Of a stretch of DNA of 64,000 bases, positions 9,031 through 17,976 are shown in pieces. The notes beneath the pieces were generated by a model. That model was not told the DNA's origin, made no database searches, and saw nothing but the letters and a program-made list of their open reading frames with translations. Every line of letters begins with the position of its first letter. Positions within the stretch are counted from its first letter, which is position 1. A program made the position numbers and the translations under genes. The stretch covers positions 1 to 64,000 of the forward strand of contig JBBSRC010000007.1 in assembly GCA_038243395.1 (NCBI GenBank). Reading direction: 5' to 3'. This stretch comes from Gelidibacter sp038243395. GTDB taxonomy: Bacteria > Bacteroidota > Bacteroidia > Flavobacteriales > Flavobacteriaceae.

Positions 9031-9186
9031 TGTTCCTAATTGTGAACTAACTTTTGGCTTCAACGCAACCAAATTCAATCTTCATCATTCAAATTTCTTC
9101 TTCTTTTCAATCCTCGCCGGTTTAATTATATTGTATTTTTGAAGACTTGAATATTCTAAAATTCTCATTTTTAATTTTATTTGAAC

Positions 9187-9990
9187 ATGTCCAAAGTGAT
9201 ATTGATTACAGGTGGTTCTTCGGGAATTGGCAAATCGGTAGGCGAATTTTTAACCCAAAAGGGATTTATCGTTTATGGTACCAGTAGAAATCCTGAACGC
9301 TATACAAACAGTCCGTTCAATTTAATTAAACTTGATGTTTCTAATAATGATTCAATTGCTGAAGCTGTTAAAAACGTTATTCAACAACAAGGACGTTTGG
9401 ACGTTTTGATCAATAATGCTGGAGCAGGAATCACTGGACCCATTGAAGAAATACCGGATGCGGAAATTCAGCGTAATTTCGAGACTAATTTTTTTGGCCC
9501 TATTCGCGTTATAAAAGCGGTTTTACCACAAATGAGAACTCAAAATTCAGGACTTATTATTAATGTAACGTCCATTGCTGGATATATGGGTTTGCCTTAT
9601 AGAGGTATCTACAGCGCTAGCAAAGGCGCTTTGGAATTGATAACTGAAGCCTTCAGAATGGAAATCAAGGATTTTGACATTCACATGACTAATGTAGCGC
9701 CAGGAGACTTTGCCACTAATATTGCTGCAGGCCGTTATCATGCACCACTAATGGAAAATTCTCCCTACAAAAAACCATATGGTAATACTTTGAAACTTAT
9801 GAATGAACATGTAAGTGACGGTAGGGATCCACACCTTATGGCCACAGCGATCTATAAGATCATCAACACACCCAAGCCAAAAATTCACTATAAAGTTGGA
9901 GAGTTCATGCAGAAGTTTTCCATTGTGTTGAAACGCATTTTGCCCGACAAAGTTTATGAGAAAATGTTGATGAAACATTATAAATTATAG
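9187..9990 (+). CDS. Short-chain dehydrogenase/reductase (SDR)
   Basis: A classical SDR of about 267 residues. The cofactor motif TGGSSGIG is at the N-terminus, NNAGAG in the middle, and the catalytic Ser and YxxxK are in TSIAGYMG and YSASK. The basic residues after the first strand (TSRNPERY) suggest NADP(H). The C-terminal KFSIVLKRILPDKVYEKML is amphipathic, as in retinol-dehydrogenase-like SDRs. The substrate is unknown. I start at the ATG at 9187; an in-frame TTG at 9181 is less likely. A TATTTTTG -7 box at 9134-9141 precedes it, without a good TTG at -33. Confidence 0.92.
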   Translation: MSKVILITGGSSGIGKSVGEFLTQKGFIVYGTSRNPERYTNSPFNLIKLDVSNNDSIAEAVKNVIQQQGRLDVLINNAGAGITGPIEEIPDAEIQRNFETNFFGPIRVIKAVLPQMRTQNSGLIINVTSIAGYMGLPYRGIYSASKGALELITEAFRMEIKDFDIHMTNVAPGDFATNIAAGRYHAPLMENSPYKKPYGNTLKLMNEHVSDGRDPHLMATAIYKIINTPKPKIHYKVGEFMQKFSIVLKRILPDKVYEKMLMKHYKL

Positions 9991-10113
9991 GGGTTGAGGG
10001 TTTAATATGTTGATATGTTTTAATTGGAATTCAGTCAACTTCTTTGTTATTAATCGTAAGTTTGCACTTTCAAAACTCAGGGATAAAATCAACTAACATA
10101 CATACTATTATTT

Positions 10114-10767
10114 ATGAAATTTTTTATTGATACTGCTAATTTAGAGCAAATTAAGGAAGCCCAAGACATGGGTATTTTAGATGGTGTAACTACCAATCCG
10201 TCGTTAATGGCTAAGGAAGGTATTACGGGAACAGACAATATCATGAAACACTATGTGAACATTTGCGATTTGGTCGATGGTGATGTGAGTGCTGAGGTTA
10301 TTGCTACCGATTTTGAAGGCATGGTAAGAGAGGGTGAAGCACTGGCAGATTTACACGATCAAATTGTGGTTAAATTGCCAATGATTAAAGATGGTGTAAA
10401 AGCATGTAAATATTTTAGTGATAAAGGGATAAAAACCAACATGACTTTAGTGTTTTCTGCAGGTCAGGCATTATTAGCAGCAAAAGCAGGAGCAACGTAT
10501 GTCTCTCCTTTTATTGGTCGTTTGGATGATATTTCTACAGATGGTCTTAACCTTGTCGCAGAGATCAGAATGATCTATGATAATTATGGTTATGAGACTG
10601 AAATTTTAGCAGCTTCGGTGCGCCACACTATGCACGTGATTGATTGTGCAAAATTGGGTGCTGATGTAATGACTGGGCCTTTAAGTTCGATTACTGGATT
10701 GTTAAATCACCCATTGACGGATATTGGCTTAGCGAAGTTTTTAGAAGATTACAAAAAAGGAAACTAG
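10114..10767 (+). CDS. Transaldolase (small, FSA/TalC type)
   Basis: A 217-residue TIM-barrel aldolase, the short transaldolase subfamily. It moves a dihydroxyacetone unit between sugar phosphates in the non-oxidative pentose phosphate pathway. Visible signatures are FIDTANLEQI, DGVTTNPSLM, the Schiff-base lysine in VVKLPM, and TNMTLVFSAGQALLAAKAG. Whether it acts as transaldolase or fructose-6-phosphate aldolase depends on a single active-site residue I cannot judge here; the Flavobacteriia form is normally called transaldolase. A TAAGTTTG -7 box lies at 10057-10064. The gene ends in a hairpin terminator shared with the converging gene. Confidence 0.93.
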   Translation: MKFFIDTANLEQIKEAQDMGILDGVTTNPSLMAKEGITGTDNIMKHYVNICDLVDGDVSAEVIATDFEGMVREGEALADLHDQIVVKLPMIKDGVKACKYFSDKGIKTNMTLVFSAGQALLAAKAGATYVSPFIGRLDDISTDGLNLVAEIRMIYDNYGYETEILAASVRHTMHVIDCAKLGADVMTGPLSSITGLLNHPLTDIGLAKFLEDYKKGN

Positions 10768-10792
10768 TTCCTAATGATATAAGTTAAAAGAT

Positions 10793-10818
10793 AAAGGCTC
10801 CTCATTGGAGCCTTTTGT
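10793..10818 (+). terminator. Transaldolase terminator, convergent
   Basis: AAAGGCTCC (10793-10801) pairs with GGAGCCTTTT (10807-10816) around a short loop. The right arm ends in Ts and the left arm starts with As. It lies between the transaldolase and the converging lipoprotein gene ending at 10818, and probably serves both. Confidence 0.75.
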
Positions 10819-12236
10819 TATTTATTAAGTTGCTTAAGTGCGTCTTCAAATCTACTTTGAAACATATTGTAATACGAGTCTACAATGCGCAGGTCCTTGT
10901 CAACCACGATCATTTTATAAATAGTATTGATGGCCAATGTTTGTTTTCCTTCCGTGGGACTGTCAAATTGATATTCATTACCGGTTGAGAATTTAAATTC
11001 GTTTAAAGTCTTTTTCCAATATCTGTTGTCATTGTCATTGATATTAATCGCAATAAATTCAATATTGGGATATTTTTTACCCAATTCTTTTGATTTATAG
11101 TGGCTGTTTTTATAGTGAAGTTTCAAATTTGATGACCAAAAGTAAATTACAGTTGGTTTGGTAATCAGATCGCTCAATGCATATGGCTCATTTTCGTAAC
11201 TAACCAGGTTGACGTCCGGAATAATTTTACCAGGTCTCAATTGTTTTATCGCTACTGATAATCCTTTAATATAATTCTTGTCCTTGGTGTTGGTGCTCTT
11301 TTCAAGATATGATGAAATTATTAGGGCAGTCTCAGTGGAATCCTCACACATGGATATAAAGTCTCGTGCGGTATTTTTAAGTAGTTTGTTTTTTATGGTG
11401 TCATTCGAAACATACTCATTCATTAATTTTAATTTCTCCAAATTATAAACTAATGAATTTCGGTTAAAGATAGCGTCATCTTCAGAGTTTTTATAAAACG
11501 CACTTAAAGCAATGTTGTTAAAGTGAGAATATAAGAACCGGTTATAAATAAAAAAATCACTTAAAGCAGCATTATTATAATCTATATCCTTTCTGTACGC
11601 ATAAAATGTTGAAGGTAGATCCTGATAGTTTTTTAAATTCCGATAACCATAATAGCCAAACGGATACATTTCCTTTGCGCTGAAATGGCTGTAATTGATA
11701 CTTGTTTCTGCGATATTATTGAAGAGTTCTGAAAGTCGATTTTTTTCAGAAAATTCCAGAAATTCATTGAGGCGCTCTGTAGAAGCAGAATCCACATATT
11801 GTTCAAATCGTTCGGGTGCTAATTGAGAAATATTGATAAAGTTTCCTTGATCCTTTTCATTTTCCAGAAAAACTTTGATCAAGAAATTATTTTTTTTCGC
11901 TCCATTTCCTGTAAACACTAGTGATTCATCAAAATCTATGGTATTCAATCGGAGCATCACACTATCTTGAGGTTCCAATAAAACCATTTGATATTCTCCG
12001 CCATGGGTAAACGTATAAAGTCCAGATTTTAAATTATCAAGCTTTGTGAAAAATCGATTTGAATGGTCTAAAAACAGGGTATCGAATGTGTGGTTCGGAG
12101 AGAGGAGAAGAATATAATCATTGTTAGGATTTATAATTTCTCCCCCAAAATAAGCATATGAACCAGTTTTATCAGAATCTTTTTCGCAACTAAAAAGCGT
12201 TGCCAAAAGCATTAATGATATAATGTGAATTCTCAT
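10818..12236 (-). CDS. Thioredoxin-fold lipoprotein lacking the CXXC motif
   Basis: A 472-residue lipoprotein (signal MRIHIISLMLLATLFSC). The N-terminal 25-120 region (YFGGEIINPNNDYILLL, LDNLKSGLYTFTHGGEYQMVLLEP) resembles the DUF4369 beta domain. A long helical middle follows, then a C-terminal TlpA/thioredoxin-like domain from about residue 330 (GKIIPDVNLVSYENEPYALSDL, KPTVIYFWSS). Where redox-active relatives have a Trp-Cys-x-x-Cys, this protein has YFWSSNLKLH with no cysteine at all, so it cannot act as a thiol-disulfide oxidoreductase through that site. It is most likely a periplasmic binding or chaperone-like relative. Its partner is unknown. Confidence 0.85.
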   Translation of the reverse strand: MRIHIISLMLLATLFSCEKDSDKTGSYAYFGGEIINPNNDYILLLSPNHTFDTLFLDHSNRFFTKLDNLKSGLYTFTHGGEYQMVLLEPQDSVMLRLNTIDFDESLVFTGNGAKKNNFLIKVFLENEKDQGNFINISQLAPERFEQYVDSASTERLNEFLEFSEKNRLSELFNNIAETSINYSHFSAKEMYPFGYYGYRNLKNYQDLPSTFYAYRKDIDYNNAALSDFFIYNRFLYSHFNNIALSAFYKNSEDDAIFNRNSLVYNLEKLKLMNEYVSNDTIKNKLLKNTARDFISMCEDSTETALIISSYLEKSTNTKDKNYIKGLSVAIKQLRPGKIIPDVNLVSYENEPYALSDLITKPTVIYFWSSNLKLHYKNSHYKSKELGKKYPNIEFIAININDNDNRYWKKTLNEFKFSTGNEYQFDSPTEGKQTLAINTIYKMIVVDKDLRIVDSYYNMFQSRFEDALKQLNK

Positions 12237-12453
12237 AAATAAATAATTACTGGTGCTGGGTTGTGTTGAATGTATTAAAACAAAAATAAAGCATGTTTAT
12301 CCATCATGTTGTTAAGGCGTTGTTAAATGTTTCTAGTGCTGAGGGTTAAAGACCGTGTATGCCTTATAAACACTTGTTTGTATGAAGAAAGACGGTAAAC
12401 AAAGTTGGTTCGAAATATACAGTTTTTAGTTTCTTAAAACGATAGGTTTTCTC

Positions 12454-12461
12454 TATTTTTG
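12454..12461 (+). promoter_or_regulatory. -7 promoter box of the ABC-F gene
   Basis: TATTTTTG, 23 bp upstream of the ABC-F start codon, fits the TAnnTTTG -7 box. No clear TTG lies at the expected -33 position, so the call is tentative. Confidence 0.4.
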
Positions 12462-12483
12462 CAGCAAATTTAAAACACAAAAA

Positions 12484-14109
12484 ATGTTATCAGTTTCTAA
12501 TCTTTCTGTTCAGTTTGGCAAACGTATTCTTTTTGATGAAGTTAATACTAGCTTTAATCAAGGTAATTGCTATGGTATCATTGGTGCCAACGGTTCAGGA
12601 AAGTCAACTTTTTTGAAAATTTTGGCAGGAAAAATGGATCCAACTTCTGGTCGTGTCCATTTGGAAGCTGGAAAACGTATGTCAGTTTTAGAGCAGGATC
12701 ATAACTTATACGATGAGCATACTGTTTTGGAAACCATCATTATAGGCAACAAGCCTTTGTTTGATCTGAAATCACAAATTGACGCACTTTATGCAGATTA
12801 TACTGATGCGAACGCTGATAAGATAGGAGAGCTCCAAGTTCAATTTGAAGAAATGAATGGTTGGAATGCTGATAGTGATGCCGCAGCCATGTTGTCGAAC
12901 TTAGGGATTAAAGAAGAATATCACTATACCTTAATGAAGGATTTGGATGGAAAACAAAAAGTGCGTGTACTGTTAGCACAAGCTTTATTTGGAAATCCTG
13001 ACGTGCTTATTATGGATGAACCAACCAACGACCTGGATTATGAAACTATAACATGGTTGGAGAACTTTTTGGCAAATTATGACAACTGCGTGATTGTAGT
13101 TTCTCACGACAGGCACTTCTTGGACTCTGTGTGTACCCATATTTCGGATATTGATTTTAGTAAAATAACACACTACTCTGGGAATTATACCTTTTGGTAT
13201 GAATCGTCTCAATTGGCCGCAAGACAGCGTGCACAACATAATAAAAAAGCTGAGGATAAGAAGAAAGAATTGGAAGAATTTATTCGTCGTTTTTCCGCAA
13301 ACGTTGCAAAGTCCAAACAAGCAACGAGTAGAAAAAAGATGATAGAGAAGTTGAATATTACTGATATTAGACCTTCTAGCCGTCGCTATCCAGCGATAAT
13401 TTTTGAACGTGATCGAGAAGCAGGAGACCAAATTTTAAACATTAATGGACTTAAAGCCTCTTTGGAAGGGGACGTTCTTTTTAAAAATGTGGATATCAAT
13501 TTGGCTAAGGGTGATAAAGTAGTGGTTTATTCAAAAGATTCAAGAGCTACCACCGCATTTTACCAGATACTTAATGGCAAAGAAAAAGCAGATAAAGGTG
13601 AGTACAGTTGGGGAATAACAACCTCTCAATCGTATTTGCCATTGGATAATAGTGAGTATTTTGATAATAAATTAACCCTTGTGGATTGGTTGCGCCAGTG
13701 GGCAACAACGGAAGAAGAACGTGAAGAAGTATATATAAGAGGATTTTTGGGGAAAATGATTTTCAGTGGCGAAGAAGCCTTGAAAACTTCAAATGTCCTG
13801 TCTGGTGGAGAAAAAGTGCGTTGCATGCTGAGCAGAATGATGATGATGAGAGCTAACGTTTTAATGTTGGATGAACCAACGAACCACTTGGATCTTGAAA
13901 GTATTACAGCGTTCAACAATTCTTTATCAAACTTTAAGGGCACCGTGTTATTTACCACCCATGACCACGAGTTTGCACAAACTGTTGCGAACCGAATTAT
14001 TGAACTTACTCCTAATGGGGTTATTGATCGTTATATGACTTTTGATGAGTATATGGATGACAAGACAATTCAGGAGCATAGAGAAAAGATGTATACTGTG
14101 ACCGGATAA
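12484..14109 (+). CDS. ABC-F family ATPase (YbiT/Uup type)
   Basis: A soluble twin ATP-binding-cassette protein (541 aa) with no membrane domain, of the ABC-F family that acts on ribosomes. Domain 1 has Walker A GANGSGKST and DEPTNDLD; its signature is degenerate (DLDGKQKVR). Domain 2 starts near residue 320. It has a relaxed Walker A region (VVYSKDSRATTA), a canonical LSGGEKVR and DEPTNHLD. The charged linker (RQRAQHNKKAEDKKKELEEF, then AKSKQATSRKKM) is the P-site-tRNA interaction motif. The relaxed second Walker A is usual for the YbiT-like branch. It is a housekeeping translation factor rather than a clear resistance factor, by family placement. Confidence 0.93.
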   Translation: MLSVSNLSVQFGKRILFDEVNTSFNQGNCYGIIGANGSGKSTFLKILAGKMDPTSGRVHLEAGKRMSVLEQDHNLYDEHTVLETIIIGNKPLFDLKSQIDALYADYTDANADKIGELQVQFEEMNGWNADSDAAAMLSNLGIKEEYHYTLMKDLDGKQKVRVLLAQALFGNPDVLIMDEPTNDLDYETITWLENFLANYDNCVIVVSHDRHFLDSVCTHISDIDFSKITHYSGNYTFWYESSQLAARQRAQHNKKAEDKKKELEEFIRRFSANVAKSKQATSRKKMIEKLNITDIRPSSRRYPAIIFERDREAGDQILNINGLKASLEGDVLFKNVDINLAKGDKVVVYSKDSRATTAFYQILNGKEKADKGEYSWGITTSQSYLPLDNSEYFDNKLTLVDWLRQWATTEEEREEVYIRGFLGKMIFSGEEALKTSNVLSGGEKVRCMLSRMMMMRANVLMLDEPTNHLDLESITAFNNSLSNFKGTVLFTTHDHEFAQTVANRIIELTPNGVIDRYMTFDEYMDDKTIQEHREKMYTVTG

Positions 14110-14133
14110 TCTAATCGTCTGAACATAGATAGA

Positions 14134-14160
14134 AACCTTGAAGAAATTCAGGGTTTTTTT
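14134..14160 (+). terminator. ABC-F gene terminator
   Basis: AACCTTGAA (14134-14142) pairs with TTCAGGGTT (14147-14155) across a GAAA loop, followed by TTTTT. The structure reaches the stop of the converging DUF2007 gene. Confidence 0.8.
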
Positions 14161-14395
14161 ATAACTCCAATTCGCCTTTTACTGCTTCCACAATTTTGAT
14201 ACCATAGTCTAATTCATCCTTAGCGACATAAAGCTCTTGATATCCTTGAAAAGAAGATCCGAATCCTGCCATCCGGGCTGATTCAGATTCATCTTTTACA
14301 ATGGCGTTGATGCCAACGCTTTCCAAACGATCCACAACCAACTGCACAATAATGAAGGTTCCTGAAAAAATTTTGACGTAATCATTTTCTAACAT
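14159..14395 (-). CDS. DUF2007-like putative signal-transducing protein
   Basis: A 78-residue protein starting at the ATG at 14395 (MLENDYVKIFSGTFIIVQLV). The fold pattern is an alpha-beta sandwich: VDRLESVGINAIVKDESES, then ELYVAKDELDYGIKIVEAV. This matches small DUF2007 proteins (GlnB/ferredoxin-like fold) of unknown function. An ATG at 14440 would add 15 residues unlike the family. It stands alone, converging on the ABC-F gene and sharing its terminator. Confidence 0.8.
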   Translation of the reverse strand: MLENDYVKIFSGTFIIVQLVVDRLESVGINAIVKDESESARMAGFGSSFQGYQELYVAKDELDYGIKIVEAVKGELEL

Positions 14396-14520
14396 AGTAT
14401 AAAAGTTATAGTTTTCACGTGATGTGGTTATAATATACAAAAAATATGTGTCATGTTGCCTTAATAATTTGAGATTTACACCAGATATAAGGGCAGAGAT
14501 GTGGTTCTATTATAAACGAA

Positions 14521-14546
14521 AAACCACCTCAATTTGAAGTGGTTTT
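14521..14546 (-). terminator. Terminator of the peroxiredoxin-thioredoxin cluster
   Basis: AAACCAC-C-TC (14521-14530) pairs with GAAGTGGTTT (14536-14545) around a short loop. On the minus strand the stem is followed by a T-rich stretch. It lies 20 bp beyond the stop of the small DUF6952-like gene. Confidence 0.7.
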
Positions 14547-14565
14547 AAATATAATAATTCAGTTA

Positions 14566-14823
14566 TTATTTATCTATAGATCCCATAACGCGAGCCATAA
14601 ATGTATTTAAGGCTTCTTTTTTAGAGGTGCCATCTTTCACCATTTTGTGTACTTCTAAAGCACCATACATATTAGAGATCAATTCTCCAATTACATCAAG
14701 TTCTTCATCTTTTAAGGAAGATACTTCGGTTAGGTTTTCTAAAGTTTCAATAGTCTCGATTACGAAATCTTCGTCGTTGTCCTCAATAAATTGAGTGAGG
14801 TGTTTAATTACTGGTAACTTCAT
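14566..14823 (-). CDS. Small conserved helical protein (DUF6952-like)
   Basis: An 85-residue, acidic, all-helical protein (MKLPVIKHLTQFIEDNDEDF, ELDVIGELISNMYGALEVHK). It matches my memory of the short Flavobacteriia family DUF6952, which sits beside thioredoxin genes. Its start overlaps the end of the upstream thioredoxin gene by 20 bp, so the two are translated from one message. There are no cysteines, so it is not itself redox active. Function is unknown; a partner role with the thioredoxin is inference from the overlap. Confidence 0.85.
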   Translation of the reverse strand: MKLPVIKHLTQFIEDNDEDFVIETIETLENLTEVSSLKDEELDVIGELISNMYGALEVHKMVKDGTSKKEALNTFMARVMGSIDK

Positions 14824-15118
14824 TGAATAAATCTTTTAAAACTTCAAATTTGTTAGTCTGCACTTGATTTACAAAAGCCCCATTTTTAAAAATCGCAAAA
14901 GTAGGTAAGTTATCTACAGTGGCTAATTTTCTGGATTCTGGAAATTTTTCAGCATCGGCCACAACAAAGGTCATGTTTTCATTTTCAGTAGCTAACTTTT
15001 TGAATTTTGGCTTCATAATTCTACAATTACCACACCAGCTGGCCGAATATTGAACAATTACAGTTTCATTTTCTGACACTAATTGTCCTAAATTGTCTTT
15101 ATCTAATTCTTTAACCAT
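14804..15118 (-). CDS. Thioredoxin-family protein
   Basis: A 104-residue cytoplasmic thioredoxin. The active site WCGNC (Cys29 and Cys32) follows IVQYSASW, and the cis-Pro is in NLPTFAIF. The dipeptide between the cysteines is GN rather than the classic GP, which shifts redox potential in related proteins. It lies 68 bp downstream of the peroxiredoxin gene and overlaps the next small gene by 20 bp. The arrangement peroxiredoxin-thioredoxin-small protein suggests it reduces that peroxiredoxin, which is inference. Confidence 0.9.
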   Translation of the reverse strand: MVKELDKDNLGQLVSENETVIVQYSASWCGNCRIMKPKFKKLATENENMTFVVADAEKFPESRKLATVDNLPTFAIFKNGAFVNQVQTNKFEVLKDLFNEVTSN

Positions 15119-15186
15119 AATTATAAATTTTTATTAATAAAATCTCCTGCTAATGCAGGGGAATTTGAGTGTATTTCTTTAAACGT

Positions 15187-15831
15187 TTAGTTTGAATGCA
15201 TTTTCAAATATTCAGCAGTGCCTTTTGCAGTCGCTTGCATGGCATCTTTACCCTCTTCCCAGTTTGCAGGACAAACTTCACCTTTTTCTTGTACGTGTGT
15301 GTACGCATCGATTAAACGAAGGTATTCCTTAACGTTTCTTCCTAATGGCATATGGTTGATACTTTCATGCACTACTGTTCCTTCTTCATCAATGATGTAA
15401 GTAGCTCTATATGTCACATTATCACCTTCAACCGTCACAAATCCAGTTTCCTCATCGTAAGTTTCATTAGTAGTGTCCAAAATGTCTAAGGCATTAGCCA
15501 AATTTCTGTTGGAGTCTGCTAAAATTGGATATGTTACACCTTCAATCCCACCATTATCTTTAGAAGTACTTAACCATGCAAAGTGAACTTCCGCAGTATC
15601 ACAAGATGCTCCGATTACAATAGTATTACGTTTTTCAAATTCTTCTAAATCAGCTTGAAAAGCGTGTAATTCTGTTGGACAAACAAAAGTGAAATCTTTT
15701 GGATACCAAAATAAAAGTACTTTTTTGTTGTTTTTTGTTGCTTCCTCAAAAACGTTAAGGCTGAAAGTATCGCCCATTTCGTTCATTGCGTTCACATTAA
15801 AATTTGGGAATTTTTTTCCTACAAATGCCAT
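15187..15831 (-). CDS. Peroxiredoxin (AhpC/typical 2-Cys type)
   Basis: A 214-residue cytoplasmic thiol peroxidase that reduces hydrogen peroxide and organic peroxides. The peroxidatic cysteine is Cys51 in FTFVCPTE. The resolving cysteine is in GEVCPANW near the C-terminus, so it is a typical 2-Cys enzyme. The Prx1/AhpC length and C-terminal arm are present. It is the first gene of a three-gene minus-strand run with a thioredoxin that could recycle it. A TATTTTTG -7 box lies on the minus strand at 15871-15864, 33 bp upstream of the start. No OxyR-type site is evident. Confidence 0.95.
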   Translation of the reverse strand: MAFVGKKFPNFNVNAMNEMGDTFSLNVFEEATKNNKKVLLFWYPKDFTFVCPTELHAFQADLEEFEKRNTIVIGASCDTAEVHFAWLSTSKDNGGIEGVTYPILADSNRNLANALDILDTTNETYDEETGFVTVEGDNVTYRATYIIDEEGTVVHESINHMPLGRNVKEYLRLIDAYTHVQEKGEVCPANWEEGKDAMQATAKGTAEYLKMHSN

Positions 15832-16258
15832 ATTATATAATTTTAAGATTAATATTTCTGGTACAAAAATATCAAATACTTAAGCTAACCATCATAGAAG
15901 TAGATTATATAAAATTATCTTATGATAGATTTTATGAATAACAAACTTAGTCAGCTTTTGAAGTTGGTAACTTTTAAAAACAGTTTTATGAGTTTGAGAC
16001 AAATGGGACTGTGGATGAACTGTTTAGTGGTTCAGCAAGTATTCTAGGACCTAAAATCGAATGAAAAGTTTACAATGATTTTCTTGTGTAGGTAGGTGTT
16101 CTATAAGAATATCTATTTACCTGCCAATAAAAATGATGGACAATTCCGAAAAAATACATAGTGATTAATATTCTTTTTTGAAATATTAAAAATTAAAACA
16201 CCAAATCCCGTTATAACTATTGTCAAAAAGGCTTATCCTTAAATTAAATCCACAACTG
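15832..16258. other. 427-bp gene-free stretch with a peroxiredoxin promoter box
   Basis: The only signal I see is the TATTTTTG -7 box at 15871-15864 (minus strand) for the peroxiredoxin gene. The rest, up to the NhaC stop at 16259, has no open frame of note, no strong hairpin and no recognisable RNA. Confidence 0.5.
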
Positions 16259-17743
16259 TTATTTAGGTGTAGCAAGCTGTCTTATTTTTATTCTGAAAGC
16301 AGCGAATATTAAGGTCATGAATGGGCTCAGCCAGTTAAAAATCGCATATCCAGCATAATGTAAAGTATCCACACCTAATACACCGCTATGGTAGGCTCCA
16401 CACGTATTCCATGGCACCAAAACGGAGGTAACGGTTCCACCATCTTCTAGTGTTCTTGAAAGATTTTCCGGAGCCAATCCTTTGTCCTTGTAAGCTTGTG
16501 CATACATTTTTCCAGGAACTACAATGGCTAAATATTGGTCGCTAGCGGTCAGGTTAAGTGCTAAACAACTCGCCACCGTGCTTGCAAAAAGACCAAAAGT
16601 CGTGTGAAACAATTTTAAAAGTGCCTTACTAATAGCGGCCAATGCTCCAATGGCATCCATAATCCCGCCAAATACCATAGCGCACAAAATCAGCCAAACG
16701 GTACCCAACATACTCGCCATACCTCCAGATGCAAAAAGACCTTTAAGCGCTTCATTATCCGTATTAATGGAAGTGTCAACAGTAATAGCGTCCATAAGAC
16801 CTTTATAACCTGTCGCAAAATTCAAAGAAGTGCCACCACCAATGGATGCTACAATATGAGGTTGGAAGATAAGTGCGGCAATAGCGCCTAACAATGTGCC
16901 AGCGAGAAGCGCTACCAGTGGCGGTGTTTTTTTTATAATTAAAACAATGACCAACAGGGGCACTAAAAATAACCATGCGCTCACATTTATTGATTCTTCA
17001 AGCGCTTTCAGAATAGCTTCGGTATTGGCAGTTCCTGTGGTGCTTATATTTAAACCGATTACTATAAACACGATTAAAGTGACGATTAATGTGGGTACTG
17101 TAGTGTAGAGCATGTATTTGATATGCGTGAACAAATCTGTGCCAGCCATTGCAGGTGCTAAATTTGTAGTATCGCTCAATGGCGAAATCTTGTCACCAAA
17201 ATAGGCGCCAGAAAGAATGGCTCCCGCCGCCATGCCGACGTGCACACCTAATGCATTAGCAATCCCAATAAGTGCGATACCTACAGTTGCTGAGGTCGTC
17301 CAGCTGCTACCCGTAGCCACAGAAATGACCGCGCAAATAATCACGCAGGCCGCCAAAAATACGGTCGGATTTAAAACCTGAAGGCCGTAATAAATCATTG
17401 TTGGAATAATACCACTAATCAACCAAGTCCCGGCAAGAGCGCCTACCATAAGAAGGATGAGGATGGCGCCAGCCGTAGATCTAATGTTTTCAGAAACTTC
17501 CTCAATCATTTGGCTAAATTTCACTTTGTTGAAAACGCCAACCACAGCCGCAACCGCGCCTCCCAGAAGCAATATAAACTGATTGGAACCATTAAGTGCA
17601 TCTCCGCCATAAACGTAAACGTTGTACGCCAGCATGCCTACCAAAGCTAAAACTGGAATCATAGCCTCCCAAATACTCAGTTCTTTATTTTCTACAATAT
17701 TTTCATCCTGAGGTATTCTTGGCTTAATATCTTGGCTTTGCAT
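16259..17743 (-). CDS. nhaC: Na+/H+ antiporter, NhaC family
   Basis: A 494-residue polytopic inner-membrane protein with about 12 hydrophobic segments, typical of NhaC exchangers. Family-like stretches include GSSWTTSATVG, GAYFGDKISPLSDTTNLAPA and LEDGGTVTSVLVPWNTCGAY; the last two carry the polar residues thought to form the ion path. It would exchange cytoplasmic Na+ (or, in some relatives, malate/lactate or tyrosine/tyramine with ions) for protons. A charged 24-residue N-terminal tail precedes the first segment. The gene stands alone, with a long repeat-filled region upstream (17744-18536). Confidence 0.92.
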   Translation of the reverse strand: MQSQDIKPRIPQDENIVENKELSIWEAMIPVLALVGMLAYNVYVYGGDALNGSNQFILLLGGAVAAVVGVFNKVKFSQMIEEVSENIRSTAGAILILLMVGALAGTWLISGIIPTMIYYGLQVLNPTVFLAACVIICAVISVATGSSWTTSATVGIALIGIANALGVHVGMAAGAILSGAYFGDKISPLSDTTNLAPAMAGTDLFTHIKYMLYTTVPTLIVTLIVFIVIGLNISTTGTANTEAILKALEESINVSAWLFLVPLLVIVLIIKKTPPLVALLAGTLLGAIAALIFQPHIVASIGGGTSLNFATGYKGLMDAITVDTSINTDNEALKGLFASGGMASMLGTVWLILCAMVFGGIMDAIGALAAISKALLKLFHTTFGLFASTVASCLALNLTASDQYLAIVVPGKMYAQAYKDKGLAPENLSRTLEDGGTVTSVLVPWNTCGAYHSGVLGVDTLHYAGYAIFNWLSPFMTLIFAAFRIKIRQLATPK

Positions 17744-17976
17744 AGGGAAATAATAATTATCAGTTAGAGGTTCTAATTCGTAATGTTACGATTTTCGACA
17801 AACCTATGCAAATCAAATTGGTTTACTGCTTTTATGGTTGGTTACGCTTGAACTAACCGAAATTTTGAGATATTGATAGCGTACTAGACTCCTATAAGAC
17901 GGCAGATGTCGCTACTTTGAGCAGAATTCACAATGATTTTTTTACACACTAATTTCACTAATTGAAACGAACTTAA

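Noticed and set aside
8893..9078. Open frame on the minus strand across the SRP RNA
   Set aside because: It is the antisense of a clear structured RNA and has no protein-like composition.
12985..13431. 148-codon minus-strand frame inside the ABC-F gene
   Set aside because: Antisense shadow of a strongly conserved gene, with no start context and low-complexity composition.
17850..17856. GAACTAA half-site upstream of nhaC
   Set aside because: No TTAGTTC arm at the 10-nt spacing and no -7 box 3 nt away, so not a regulon site.
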